Positions 18,366 to 27,570 of a stretch of 64,000 bases of DNA are shown piece by piece (positions within the stretch are counted from its first letter, which is position 1; every line of letters begins with the position of its first letter). The notes beneath the pieces are model-generated. The model saw nothing but the letters and a program-made list of their open reading frames with translations. It was not told the origin of the DNA and searched no databases. Position numbers and translations under genes: made by a program. This DNA is from Sulfuritalea sp. (GTDB lineage: Bacteria > Pseudomonadota > Gammaproteobacteria > Burkholderiales > Rhodocyclaceae), in the NCBI GenBank assembly GCA_016708585.1, contig JADJFK010000023.1, forward strand, positions 1 through 64,000. The letters run 5' to 3'.

Positions 18366-19897
18366 TCCGTTTCCTCTTCCTGCTGCTGGCATTGCCTGCC
18401 CTCGCCCACGCGGCGGGCAGCTACATCGCACTCAGCTATCACGAAGTGGAAGGCGACGCTGCGCCGCTGACCTCGCCCACGGCAATCCGCGTCTCCGACC
18501 TGGCGGCGCAGTTCGCCTGGCTCAAGGCCAACGGCTACCAGCCGGTCAGTGTCGAAGCAATCATCACCGCGCACAACGGCGGTGCGGCGTTGCCGCCGAA
18601 GGCGGTGCTGCTGACCTTCGACGACGGGCTGAAGGACGTCCATACGCGCGCATTTCCGCTGCTCAGGCAGTTCAACTACCCGGCCGGAATCGCCCTGGTA
18701 GGGGCCTGGCTGGATGTCGAGGCCGGCAAGACGGTCGATTACGATGGCAAGCCCCGCCCCCGCGAAGATTTCGTCACCTGGGATGAAGTGCGCGAAATGC
18801 AGCGCTCCGGCCTGATCGAAGTGGCCACGCACGCTTACGACCTGCATCAGGGCATCCCCGCCAACCCGCAGGGCAATACCGAGCCGGCCGCGATCACCCG
18901 CCGCTACGCCGACGGACGCTATGAGCAGGACGCCGAGTATCTGGCACGGATAGAACGGGATCTCGCCGCCAGCAGCCGCTCGATCCGGCGCCAGACCGGC
19001 ATCGCGCCGCGCATCCTGGTCTGGCCTTACGGACGCAGCAACCTGGCCGGGCAGGCCATCGCCGCCAAGCTCGGCATGACCGGCGGCTTTACGCTGGAAG
19101 ACGGGGCCACCAGGACCTCGGCACCGCTGCTCCAGATCCGCCGCTACCTGATAGAAAACAGCCCTTCGCTGCAAGGCTTTGCCGAACTCCTGCGCAGCGT
19201 CTGGTCACCCGACCCGGCGCGCAGCGTCAGGCTTGCGCCCGGCCAATGGCAGGACGAGAATGCCGAGCTCTCCGCCACGCTCGACCGCCTGCTCGCGCTG
19301 CAGCCCAACATCGCTTTCGTCGCGCCGACGCTGACGCGCGACGGCAGGGAATTCGCGCTGTTCACCACCCCTCGCCTCCCGCTTGCGCGCGACAGCCTCA
19401 ACCACATCGCGTGGCAGACCGAGAGGCGCGCCGGGGTGCCGGTTTTCATCGACCTGCCCGACCACTGGTTGAGCGAGGTCGAACTGATCGCCGATCTCGC
19501 GCGCCATGTAAACTTTTCCGGTTTGCGCCTGCGCGCCATGCCCGGCAGCGCCCTGGCGAAGCAGGTACGCGTCGCGGCCGAGCGCTGGCGCTGGCCGCTC
19601 AAGTTCGTGTATGCGCTGGACAAGACACCGGCCGCCGATATCTGGGCAACGCTGGCGGAGAAGGACCTGATCGTCCTGCCGGCGACCGGGGCCAATATCG
19701 CGGCGCTCCCGGCCGAGGCGAAGACAAAGGTGTTGCTCGAATTCGACCCGGCATTGCCCGCCGCGGAAATCGCGACGCGGATGCGCCAACTGGAAGCCGA
19801 GGGTTTCCGCCAGTTCGGCCTGGCCGGTTTCCCGCAAGACGGCATGAGCATCATCGGTCCGGTTCTCTCGCTGCGCTCGCAGCCGCAGTTGAGGTAG
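18353..19897 (+). CDS. pgaB: Poly-beta-1,6-GlcNAc N-deacetylase PgaB, short form
   Basis: A 514-residue protein with a signal peptide (1-20) and then a NodB-type polysaccharide deacetylase domain (about 21-275). TFDDG is at about 88-92, and the distal HAYDLH and WPYGRS motifs carry the metal and catalytic residues. It removes some acetyl groups from PNAG in the periplasm before export. The C-terminal part (about 290-514) matches the hydrolase-like barrel of PgaB but is shorter than the roughly 650-670 residues of E. coli PgaB. No lipobox is obvious. It lies second in the pga operon, 6 bases before pgaC. Confidence 0.9.
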   Translation: MAILIRFLFLLLALPALAHAAGSYIALSYHEVEGDAAPLTSPTAIRVSDLAAQFAWLKANGYQPVSVEAIITAHNGGAALPPKAVLLTFDDGLKDVHTRAFPLLRQFNYPAGIALVGAWLDVEAGKTVDYDGKPRPREDFVTWDEVREMQRSGLIEVATHAYDLHQGIPANPQGNTEPAAITRRYADGRYEQDAEYLARIERDLAASSRSIRRQTGIAPRILVWPYGRSNLAGQAIAAKLGMTGGFTLEDGATRTSAPLLQIRRYLIENSPSLQGFAELLRSVWSPDPARSVRLAPGQWQDENAELSATLDRLLALQPNIAFVAPTLTRDGREFALFTTPRLPLARDSLNHIAWQTERRAGVPVFIDLPDHWLSEVELIADLARHVNFSGLRLRAMPGSALAKQVRVAAERWRWPLKFVYALDKTPAADIWATLAEKDLIVLPATGANIAALPAEAKTKVLLEFDPALPAAEIATRMRQLEAEGFRQFGLAGFPQDGMSIIGPVLSLRSQPQLR

Positions 19898-19903
19898 GCA
19901 GGG

Positions 19904-21194
19904 ATGACGCTACCTTCCCTGCTTGGAGATTTCTGGGGCGCGATTCTCGCCTACGTATTCTTCTATCCGGTATTGATGTCGATGATCTGGATGGTCGGCG
20001 GCATCGTTTTCTACTTTCGCTACGAGCGCAAGCCGCATCGGAACGTTGCCCAGCCGCCGGCGCGCGACGACTACCCGCTGGTCGCGGTGCTGGTGCCGTG
20101 CTTCAACGAGGAGGCCCATGCCGAGGAAACCATCGAAGCGCTGATGGAGCTCAAGTATCCGAATTTCGAGATCATCGCCATCAACGACGGCAGCAAGGAT
20201 CGCACCGGCGAGCTGCTCAATGAACTGGCGGAGAGGTTCCCGCGCCTGCGCGTGGTGCACCAGATCGAGAACCAGGGCAAGGCCGTCGGCCTGAATACGG
20301 CGGCGCTGCTCACCCGCGCCGAAATCCTGGTCGGCATCGACGGCGACGCCCGCCTCGACCCCTACTCGCTTGAACTGGCTGGTCCGGCATTTTGACGAAC
20401 CCGAAGTGGGCGCGGTCACCGGCAACCCGCGCGTGCGCAATCGCTCGACGCTGCTGGGACGGATCCAGGTCGGCGAGTTCTCGTCCATCGTCGGCCTGAT
20501 CAAGCGCGCCCAGCGCTCGATCGGCCTGATTTTCACCGTCTCCGGCGTCATCGCCGCCTTCCGCCGCAGCGCCTTGCACGAGGTGGGCTACTGGAGCCCG
20601 GAGAAACTCACGGAAGACGTGGATATCTCCTGGAAGCTGCAACTGGCCGACTGGGAAGTGCGCTTCGAGCCGCGCGCGCTGTGCTGGATCCTGATGCCGG
20701 AAACCCTGGGCGGACTGTGGAAACAGCGCCTGCGCTGGTCGATGGGCGGCACCCAGGTCCTGCTCGACTACTGGCCGCAGCTGTTCGGCTGGCAGACCCT
20801 GCGCCTCTGGCCGCTGGTCATCGAATACGCGATGAGCATGCTCTGGGCCTGCCTGTTCGCCGTGCTCGCCGTCTATCGAACCATGGACCTGATCATCTAC
20901 AAAATCGACCTGCAGAGCGCGCCCATCCTGCTCATGGGCTGGGCCGGGCTGCTGATCGCCACCACCTGCATGGTGCAGATGGCGCTGAGCCTGGCGCTCG
21001 ACCGCCCCTATGATCGCGGCCTGCTGAAAAACTATTTCTGGATGATCTGGTATCCCTTCGTCTACTGGATCATCACCGCGGCGACCGCTGTGGTCGCCAT
21101 CCCCAAAACCCTCGCACGGGAAACCGGAAAGCGCGCACGATGGACAAGTCCCGACCGGGGCATCACGCCCAACGACCCGAACGCCTCCCGCTGA
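19904..21194 (+). pseudogene. pgaC: PNAG synthase glycosyltransferase PgaC, one frameshift
   Basis: A family 2 processive N-acetylglucosaminyltransferase of the inner membrane. The first part has a transmembrane helix, VLVPCFNEE, AINDGSKDRT and GIDGDARLDP. After an extra T near 20372 (TCGCTTGAACTGG), the second part resumes NWLVRHFDEPEVGAVTGN and carries FTVSGVIAAFRR, EKLTEDVDISWKLQL, the QRLRWSMGG signature and C-terminal membrane helices. All catalytic motifs are present across the break and the operon is otherwise complete, so a sequencing indel is likely. If real, PNAG synthesis would be lost. Confidence 0.88.
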
Positions 21195-21634
21195 TCATCG
21201 AGCGCCCCGACCTGGCCCATCCGGCCAGGCGCGTGTTCGGCCTGGTCATCACCATCCTGGCCTGGGTGCTGTGGGTGGCCATGTGGATTCCCTTTTTCGC
21301 CGCGATCGCGCGCCATTTCGGCTACGACCTGCCGGAATTCGCCATTCCCAGCCAGATCAGCCTCGACTCCTTCCTTGCGCTGCTTCGGGTCACGCCGGCG
21401 GTTCTGGCAATCACCGTCCTGGTCATGCTCGGCAGCATCGTCAAGGAGAAGCTCATGGCGCGCTTCGCCAGACCGAAGGCCCGCTGGCGGCCGGTGGGCA
21501 TCGACAGCCTCGCCGCGGGCACGGCGCTCGACCCGGCCGCGCTTGCGCAATGGCAGTCCGCCCGCGTGCTCTATGTCGAACATGGCCCGCGCGGCCGGGT
21601 GGTCAATGCAACGACCCTCCGGCCTGCGCGATGA
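21140..21634 (+). CDS. pgaD: PNAG biosynthesis protein PgaD
   Basis: A 164-residue inner-membrane partner of PgaC. It has two transmembrane helices (about 34-57, LVITILAWVLWVAMWIPFFA, and about 86-105, LLRVTPAVLAITVLVMLGS) and a cytosolic C-terminal tail. In E. coli, PgaC and PgaD together bind c-di-GMP to activate polymer synthesis. The start at 21140 overlaps the pgaC end by 55 bases. The family is short and weakly conserved, so identification leans on position and topology. Confidence 0.85.
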   Translation: MDKSRPGHHAQRPERLPLIIERPDLAHPARRVFGLVITILAWVLWVAMWIPFFAAIARHFGYDLPEFAIPSQISLDSFLALLRVTPAVLAITVLVMLGSIVKEKLMARFARPKARWRPVGIDSLAAGTALDPAALAQWQSARVLYVEHGPRGRVVNATTLRPAR

Positions 21635-21707
21635 ACCCGGATCGGGCCATGGCGGCACCGGCTACGGACCGTTCATCCCGCGTAACGTGCAAGCCGGGGA
21701 CCACAAT

Positions 21708-21730
21708 AAAGTCGGCGCCTGCACCACGGC
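21708..21730 (+). repeat. Dispersed repeat (pgaD-dgkA gap)
   Basis: AAAGTCGGCGC, CTGCACC, ACGGC. It lies in the 201-base gap between pgaD and dgkA; nothing else is recognised there. Confidence 0.55.
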
Positions 21731-21835
21731 GCCGTGACGGATGGCCGATCCTCGCCAGCTACCAAAATCGGGATTGACCTTCGACCGGGCGGAAGCTGAT
21801 ACTCTTCCGCCCCGACCCGAAGCGATGGTGACGCA

Positions 21836-22204
21836 ATGGAAAGCCCGCACAAAGGCAAGACCGGCCTGGTACGACTGAAGAACGCCCTCGGCTATTCGCT
21901 GGCCGGTTTCCGTGCCGCCTACAAGCACGAAGATGCGTTCCGCCAGGAAGTGCTGCTGGCCGCCATCCTCGTCCCCCTCGCCTTCTGGTCGCCGGCCGGC
22001 CCCCTCGGCAAGGCGCTGATGATAGGCAGCGTATTGCTGGTGATCATGGTCGAACTGCTGAATTCCGCCATCGAGGCCACGGTGGATCGCATCTCGCTCG
22101 ATAACCACGATCTCGCCAAGCGCGCCAAGGACATCGGCAGCGCCGCCGTGCTGGTCAGCCTCGTCAATGTGCTGGTGGTGTGGGGACTGGTGTTGGCGGA
22201 ATGA
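21836..22204 (+). CDS. dgkA: Diacylglycerol kinase
   Basis: A 122-residue integral membrane kinase with three transmembrane helices and the family signature VELLNSAIEATVDR. AAYKHEDAFRQEVLLAA, which supplies acidic catalytic residues, and the C-terminal DIGSAAVLVSLVNVL are also present. It phosphorylates diacylglycerol to phosphatidate, recycling the lipid left when phosphoethanolamine or phosphoglycerol groups are moved from phospholipids to surface glycans. It sits 25 bases upstream of eptA, whose reaction makes diacylglycerol, so the pair makes functional sense. Confidence 0.95.
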   Translation: MESPHKGKTGLVRLKNALGYSLAGFRAAYKHEDAFRQEVLLAAILVPLAFWSPAGPLGKALMIGSVLLVIMVELLNSAIEATVDRISLDNHDLAKRAKDIGSAAVLVSLVNVLVVWGLVLAE

Positions 22205-22229
22205 AGGCAGCGACCGGTCGGATGGGTCC

Positions 22230-23864
22230 GTGACAAGCACACTTATGCGGTTCCGCTTGCCTGCACACGGGCTGACGAGCAATACCCTTATAGCGCTGGT
22301 GGCTGTGTTCCTGGTTGCCAGCGGCAACCTGAGCTTTTTCGGCAAGGTTCTGACGGCGTATCCGCTGGCCACCGGCAACGCGCTGGCACTGGCCTCCCTC
22401 GCCGCCATGCTTGTCGGGAGCACCCTGTTGCTGTTGGCGCTGACCTGCTTCGGCCGCACGACCAAACCCGTGCTGATCGGCATTCTGCTGCTGGCGTCGC
22501 TGGCCGCCCATTTCATGGACAGCTACGGAGTCGTCATCAATGACGACATGTTGCAAAACGCCGCACAGACCAACCTGGCCGAAGCGGGTGATTTGCTGAA
22601 TTTCAGGCTGCTCGGCTACTTTGTGATGCTGGGCGTCCTGCCGGCAATCGCCATCGCCAGGCTGCCCCTTCGCTGGCGCGGCATTCGGGTCGAGGCGATT
22701 GCGCGCGGCAAACTGCTGGCGGCTGTCGTGCTGCTGATGGTGGGAACGGTCCTGGCATTCGGCGGGTTTTATGCCTCCTTCCTGCGCGAACACAAATCAT
22801 TGCGCTCCTACGCCAACCCTGGCTACTTCATCTATTCGGCAATCAAATACTCCACGGGCAGCCTCGCGGTCAAGAGCCGGCAAGCCCTGACCTCGATCGG
22901 AGCCGATGCGCAAATCCCGGCCAGCGATGTCGAGCGCGAGTTGTTCATCCTGGTGATCGGCGAGACCGCGCGCGCAGACCGCTTTTCGCTCAATGGCTAC
23001 ATCCGCGACACCAATCCGCAACTGCGCCAGGCCAATGCCATCAGTTTCTCGAATTTCCGGGCCTGCGGCACCTCGACGGCCGTATCGGTACCGTGCATGT
23101 TTTCACTGCTCGGCATGGACAAATTCGACACGAAGAAGGGAGCCGCCCAGGAGAACCTGCTCGACGTCCTGACGCATGCCGGGGTCAATGTGCTCTGGCT
23201 GGACAACAATTCGGACTCGAAGGATGTGGCGCTGCGCGTGCCCTACCAGAGCTACAAATCGCCGGAGATCAATCCGCTGTGCGACCCGGAATGCCGCGAT
23301 GTGGGCATGCTGTCCGCGCTGCAGAAGCATATCGACGCGCAGCCCAGGGGCGATATTTTCATCGTCCTGCACCAGATGGGCAACCACGGCCCCGCCTACT
23401 TCAAGCGCTATCCGCCGGAATTCGAAAAATTCAAGCCTGCCTGCCAGAGCGCCGATCTCAGCCTGTGCAGCCGCGAAGAGATCGGCAACGCCTACGACAA
23501 CGCCATCCTTTACACGGACTTTTTTCTCGGCAAGGTCATCGAGCTGCTGAAGATGAATGACAATAAATTCGAGACGGCGCTGCTTTACGTCAGCGACCAC
23601 GGCGAATCGCTCGGCGAAAATGGCGTCTATCTGCACGGCCTGCCACCCGCCATCGCGCCCGACGCGCAATTGCATGTACCCGCCATCCTGTGGCTCGGCA
23701 GCGGCTTCAAGGACGTGGATTTTTCCGCCTTGCGGCGCAAGAGCGGCACCCGATTCACGCATGACAACATCGCCCACACGGTTCTTGGCGCCATGGAAAT
23801 AGGAACTTCCGTCTATCGCCCGGAACTGGATATGCTCGACGGCTGCCGGAAGCCGGAGCGGTAA
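22230..23864 (+). CDS. eptA: Lipid A phosphoethanolamine transferase EptA-like
   Basis: About 544 residues. Five N-terminal transmembrane helices (to about 180) are followed by a periplasmic alkaline-phosphatase-fold domain. Metal and nucleophile motifs are VIGETARADRFS, the Thr nucleophile region ACGTSTAVSVPCMFS, LHQMGNHGPAYFKRYP, and YVSDHGESLGENGVYLHG. It transfers phosphoethanolamine from phosphatidylethanolamine to lipid A, lowering net charge and binding of cationic peptides. The start may be GTG 22230 or ATG 22245. A PmrAB/QseBC-type two-component system, a usual regulator of eptA, is encoded 6 kb downstream. Confidence 0.92.
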   Translation: MTSTLMRFRLPAHGLTSNTLIALVAVFLVASGNLSFFGKVLTAYPLATGNALALASLAAMLVGSTLLLLALTCFGRTTKPVLIGILLLASLAAHFMDSYGVVINDDMLQNAAQTNLAEAGDLLNFRLLGYFVMLGVLPAIAIARLPLRWRGIRVEAIARGKLLAAVVLLMVGTVLAFGGFYASFLREHKSLRSYANPGYFIYSAIKYSTGSLAVKSRQALTSIGADAQIPASDVERELFILVIGETARADRFSLNGYIRDTNPQLRQANAISFSNFRACGTSTAVSVPCMFSLLGMDKFDTKKGAAQENLLDVLTHAGVNVLWLDNNSDSKDVALRVPYQSYKSPEINPLCDPECRDVGMLSALQKHIDAQPRGDIFIVLHQMGNHGPAYFKRYPPEFEKFKPACQSADLSLCSREEIGNAYDNAILYTDFFLGKVIELLKMNDNKFETALLYVSDHGESLGENGVYLHGLPPAIAPDAQLHVPAILWLGSGFKDVDFSALRRKSGTRFTHDNIAHTVLGAMEIGTSVYRPELDMLDGCRKPER

Positions 23865-23902
23865 CTTGCGTCCGCCAGTCGCCTGAACATGGCGGCGGCC
23901 AC

Positions 23903-23919
23903 CTTAAGATTCGTTTAAT
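23903..23919 (+). promoter_or_regulatory. PmrA/QseB-type direct repeat before the hemolysin-like operon
   Basis: CTTAAG-ATTCG-TTTAAT matches the PmrA box pattern YTTAAK-N5-YTTAAK in every fixed position. It ends 10 bases before a possible -10 (TAAGCT, 23930-23935) and 45 bases before the first gene. The operon itself encodes an OmpR-family regulator of this class at its far end. Confidence 0.55.
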
Positions 23920-23964
23920 CCCCGCTCCCTAAGCTGAGAACCATCGTGTTTTCAGAGATCAGCC

Positions 23965-24567
23965 ATGCTGAGCGCCATTCAGAGTAATTTCCAGGCTCGC
24001 AAGCGCGGGATGACAGTCAGGCACACCGTCGTCGGTTCCCCCCATCGCGCCCGCGCCGAAACCTTCATCTCCGACATTTTCCAGCGCCACTACGACGCCG
24101 AGCTCAGCAGCTTTGCGCCGAACCTGATGCTGCTGGAAAAAAACGACCGCATCGCGGCGGTGGCCGGTTGGCGCTGTGCCGGAACCGAGCAGCTGTTCCT
24201 TGAGAATTACCTCGATGTGCCGATCGAGACGGCCGTGTCCAGGCTGGCCGGCAAGCCGGTCGATCGCCAGCGCATCGTCGAAGTCGGCAACCTCGCCGCC
24301 GAAGTCCGCGGCGGAGGCGTCGAAGTCATCCTCACCCTGGCCGCCCACCTCGACCGGCTCGGCTTCGAATGGGTGGTGTTCACCGCCACCAGCGAACTGA
24401 TCGGCATGTTGCGCCGGCTCGGCCTGCCGCCGCTGGCACTTGCCGCAGCCGACCCCGAGCGGCTCGGCGCAGATGCAGGCGCGTGGGGCAGCTACTACGC
24501 GACCCATCCGGTGGTGGTGGCCGGCCGGATTCGCCTGGCACTGGACAAAGCCAACCCCCGTGGCTGA
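23965..24567 (+). CDS. Thermostable hemolysin-like protein (GNAT-like fold)
   Basis: A 200-residue member of the thermostable hemolysin family named after the Vibrio delta-VPH protein. Recognisable stretches are RARAETFISDIFQRHYDAEL, FAPNLMLL, AVAGWRCAG, LFLENYLDVPIE, and IVEVGNLAAEVRGG followed by VFTATSELIGMLRRLGL. There is no signal peptide or membrane segment. The fold is thought to resemble N-acyltransferases, so an acyl-transfer role is possible, while the haemolytic name reflects historical assays. It is first in a nine-gene operon and overlaps the next gene by 8 bases. Confidence 0.8.
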   Translation: MLSAIQSNFQARKRGMTVRHTVVGSPHRARAETFISDIFQRHYDAELSSFAPNLMLLEKNDRIAAVAGWRCAGTEQLFLENYLDVPIETAVSRLAGKPVDRQRIVEVGNLAAEVRGGGVEVILTLAAHLDRLGFEWVVFTATSELIGMLRRLGLPPLALAAADPERLGADAGAWGSYYATHPVVVAGRIRLALDKANPRG

Positions 24568-25105
24568 ATTTTCCTTGCCGGAGGCCAGCAACTCGGCAGC
24601 GTTCAATCCAGGCGAAACGGCACTGCAGCAGCGCTGGCAAACCGAGTCGCTGTGGGACGACGCCCGTCGCAAGCGCCTGCTGTGGGACCGCATCCCGGCC
24701 GAACTGCATGCCCGGATCGAGGGCGCCCCCTTCTTCTTCCTCGCCACCAGTTCGCCCGACGGGCACTGCGACTGCTCCTTCAAGGGCGGCGGCCCGCGGC
24801 TGATCCGCATCCTCGACGAAAAGACCTTCGCCTTCCCGGATTTCGACGGCAACGGCGCCTTCATGAGCCTGGGCAACATCCTGATGAACCCGCATGTCGG
24901 CTGCCTGTTCATCGATTTCAGCGATGGTTCGCGCCTGCGGGTCAACGGCCGCGCCGAGGTGCTCGACGCCGGCCCGCTGCTGGCCCTGTTCCCCGGCAGC
25001 CCGCGTGTGGTGCGCGTCGACGTCGAGCAGGTGGTGCCGAATTGTGCCCAACACGTTCCCCGACTCGTTCCGCAACCGGTTCCCCAGGCCGCTCCCGCCA
25101 ATTGA
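24560..25105 (+). CDS. Pyridoxamine 5'-phosphate oxidase-like flavoprotein
   Basis: A 181-residue split-barrel protein: FFFLATSSPDGHCDCSFKGG, LDEKTFAFPDFDGNGAFMSL, NPHVGCLFIDFSDGSRLRVN and GRAEVLD follow the PNPOx-like pattern for FMN (or F420/heme) binding. The GTG at 24560 overlaps the hemolysin-like stop. Members of this superfamily reduce or oxidise small molecules; the substrate is unknown. Its tight position between the hemolysin-like and radical SAM genes suggests a shared pathway. Confidence 0.8.
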   Translation: MAEFSLPEASNSAAFNPGETALQQRWQTESLWDDARRKRLLWDRIPAELHARIEGAPFFFLATSSPDGHCDCSFKGGGPRLIRILDEKTFAFPDFDGNGAFMSLGNILMNPHVGCLFIDFSDGSRLRVNGRAEVLDAGPLLALFPGSPRVVRVDVEQVVPNCAQHVPRLVPQPVPQAAPAN

Positions 25106-25115
25106 ACGGAATTCC

Positions 25116-26081
25116 ATGAGCATCAATTACCGGACCACCGTCAACGTCGAATGGACCAGCAAGTGCAACGCCCTTTGCGCGATGTGCCCGCGCGAGATGA
25201 TCGAGCATCCGCACATCATGAGCACTGAAACCTGGCAGCAGACGCTGGCGCGGATCACGCCGGAACAGGTGGTGCGCGTCGTCATCGCCGGCTACGGCGA
25301 GCCGACCACCCACCCGCGCTTCTTCGACATGGTCGATGGCGTGCGCCGCCACCCGGCGCGCTTCGACATGGTGAGCAACGGCCACCTGCTCGACGAGGAC
25401 AAGATCCGCCACCTCGACGGCGCGCTCGGCCTGCTGCTGATTTCCTTTTCCAGCATCGACCCGGAGGTCTACGGCAAGGTGCACGCCAACCTCGACCAGG
25501 CGCGGGTGATGGCCAACATCAAGGCGGCAAGGAAGCTGCTCAAGCATACGGCGCTGGGCATCAGCCTGACCCCGATGCCGGAATGCCTGCCCGGCCTGCC
25601 CGACACCATCGGCTGGCTGCGTGCGGAAGGTGTCGAGTTGCTGACCATGTCGCCGACGCTGTACAACCGCGGCGGCAGCCTGACCGAGCACCAGCTGGCT
25701 ACCCGCAAGCTGCGCGCGCTGATCAGGGAGCACGGCCTCCAGTCGCAGGAAATCCCCTTCATTCCGAGCGCGGTCGAAGTCCTGCGGCAATGGCGCAGCA
25801 ACAGCTTCAAGTGCATCCCGCGCAACATCGATGTGTTTGTGTCGTCCACCGGCGAGTACCTGTATTGCTACAACGACATCGGCCACAAGCACCCCATCGG
25901 GCATGTGGCCACCCACGGCATCCATGATGTACTCGCCCGCCGCCACGGCATGCCGGCGATCGCAGAGCTCTGCGACGCCTGCAACATGCGCGATCGCTAC
26001 GGCCCGGTCGAACTGGCCAAAGTCGGCGCCTCGCTGGCGGCGATCCGGCTGCGGGATGCGCGCAGCGCGATCGGATTCTGA
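25116..26081 (+). CDS. Radical SAM enzyme
   Basis: A 321-residue radical SAM protein. The [4Fe-4S] motif is CNALCAMC (C-x3-C-x2-C) at about residues 15-22, followed by the SAM-binding VVIAGYGEPTTHP strand and a partial TIM barrel. A C-terminal cysteine set (FKCIPRN, YLYCYND, ELCDACNMR) fits a SPASM-like auxiliary cluster domain, as in enzymes that act on peptides or sugars. The ATG is 10 bases after the previous stop. The product is not predictable. AAAGTCGGCGCC near the 3' end only weakly resembles the dispersed repeat. Confidence 0.85.
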   Translation: MSINYRTTVNVEWTSKCNALCAMCPREMIEHPHIMSTETWQQTLARITPEQVVRVVIAGYGEPTTHPRFFDMVDGVRRHPARFDMVSNGHLLDEDKIRHLDGALGLLLISFSSIDPEVYGKVHANLDQARVMANIKAARKLLKHTALGISLTPMPECLPGLPDTIGWLRAEGVELLTMSPTLYNRGGSLTEHQLATRKLRALIREHGLQSQEIPFIPSAVEVLRQWRSNSFKCIPRNIDVFVSSTGEYLYCYNDIGHKHPIGHVATHGIHDVLARRHGMPAIAELCDACNMRDRYGPVELAKVGASLAAIRLRDARSAIGF

Positions 26082-26094
26082 CGTGGAAAACACC

Positions 26095-27570
26095 ATGACC
26101 CGCTTTTCCTGGCTGACCGAACTCGCGGCAACGGATCCGGAGCAGGCGCTATTGATCTCCGGAACACGCCAATGGCGGGCCGCCGAGATCCGCGGCGAAC
26201 TGCTCGGCCTGAAAGAACGCCTCGCCACGTGCCGCGTGCTCGGCGTCCTTGCCGACAACTCCCCGGCCTGGGTGCTGGCCGACCTGGCCGCCCATGAGGC
26301 CGGCGTCGTCCATCTTCCGCTTCCGGGCTTCTTCAGCGCCGGGCAGCTGCGCCATGCGCTCGAACAAACCGCCGCCGATGTGATGCTGACCGATCAGCCG
26401 GAACGGATCGGCGCGCTCGACATCGGCTTTTCCATCATCGGCAACTGGCAGGGGCTGACCTGGATGCAGCGCGTCGTCGAGCCGGTCGCGCTGCCGGCGG
26501 GAACCGCCAAGATTTCCTTCACGTCGGGCAGCACCGGCGCGCCCAAGGGGGTCTGCCTCGACGGCGACGGCCTGATCGACACCGCACTCGCCGTGCGCGA
26601 GCGGCTGTCCGATCTCCACTTGCGCCATCATCTGGCCGTGCTGCCGCTGGCGCTGCTGCTGGAAAACGTCGCCGGCATTTATGCCCCGCTGCTGCGCGGC
26701 ATGGCGGTGCACCTGCCGCCGCTGCATGAACTGGGCTGGCGCGGCATGGCCGGTTTCGATCCGGGCGCCCTAGATGCGGCAGCCCGCCGGACCGATGCCA
26801 GCAGCATGATCCTGGTGCCCGAATTGCTGAAGGCCTGGACGGCGTTCCTGAACATCTCCGGCAGTCGACCGTCCGCTGCATTGAGCTTCGTTGCGGTCGG
26901 TGGCGCCCGGGTGGCGTCCGAACTGCTGGATGAAGCGCGCCAGCTTGGCATCCCGGCCTATCAGGGCTATGGCCTGACCGAGGGTGGCTCGGTGCTGACC
27001 CTCAACCGGCCGGGCGACGATGCCGACGATGTCGGGCGTCCGCTGCAGCATGCGCAAATCTCGATCGCCGCCGGCGAGGTCATCGTCGAAACCCGCGCCT
27101 TCCTCGGTTATCTGGGTTCCGAACGCGGCGGCGGCCGGCAATTCGCCACCGGCGACCTCGGCGAGTTCGATGCGCAGGGGCACCTGCACCTCGCCGGACG
27201 GCGCAAGAACCTGCTGATCACCTCCTGGGGCCGCAACATCTCGCCGGAATGGCCGGAAGCCGCGCTGCTGGCCGATCCACGCATATTTCAGGCGGTTGTC
27301 GTCGGCGATGGGCAAGCGGCATTGAGCGCCATCCTGGTGCCGATGCCCGGCGTGTCACCGAGCGCGATCGACCTGGCGGTCAAGGGCGCCAACGAAACCC
27401 TGCCCGACTACGCGCGCATCGCCCGGTGGATTCCCGGCGAGGCCTTCACCGCCGCCAACGGCCTGGCCACCGGCAACGGACGGCCGATCCGCGATCGCGT
27501 CGCCGAACGCTATTCGTCTGCAATCACCGCACTTGAACCCAATGAGGAATGTCCCGATGTCGTTTTATGA
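26095..27570 (+). CDS. AMP-dependent synthetase/ligase (acyl-activating enzyme)
   Basis: A 491-residue adenylate-forming enzyme. The P-loop-like A3 motif ISFTSGSTGAPKGV, the A5 motif YQGYGLTEGG, the A7 motif TGDLGEFDAQGHLHLAGRRK and the hinge are present. The C-terminal A10 lysine motif is not clear (ANGLATGNGRPIRDR), so the second half-reaction may differ. It would activate a carboxylate as acyl-AMP, probably a fatty acid. Its end overlaps the next gene by 14 bases. ATG 26095 is used; GTG 26083 is an alternative. Confidence 0.85.
   Translation: MTRFSWLTELAATDPEQALLISGTRQWRAAEIRGELLGLKERLATCRVLGVLADNSPAWVLADLAAHEAGVVHLPLPGFFSAGQLRHALEQTAADVMLTDQPERIGALDIGFSIIGNWQGLTWMQRVVEPVALPAGTAKISFTSGSTGAPKGVCLDGDGLIDTALAVRERLSDLHLRHHLAVLPLALLLENVAGIYAPLLRGMAVHLPPLHELGWRGMAGFDPGALDAAARRTDASSMILVPELLKAWTAFLNISGSRPSAALSFVAVGGARVASELLDEARQLGIPAYQGYGLTEGGSVLTLNRPGDDADDVGRPLQHAQISIAAGEVIVETRAFLGYLGSERGGGRQFATGDLGEFDAQGHLHLAGRRKNLLITSWGRNISPEWPEAALLADPRIFQAVVVGDGQAALSAILVPMPGVSPSAIDLAVKGANETLPDYARIARWIPGEAFTAANGLATGNGRPIRDRVAERYSSAITALEPNEECPDVVL

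Noticed and set aside
23965..24567. Secreted pore-forming hemolysin
   Set aside because: No signal peptide or membrane-active segment is visible; the family name is historical and the fold is acyltransferase-like.
26019..26040. Fifteenth copy of the dispersed repeat in the radical SAM gene
   Set aside because: Only AAAGTCGGCGCC matches; the right half (TCGCTGGCGGCG) does not, and VGA is a natural reading there.
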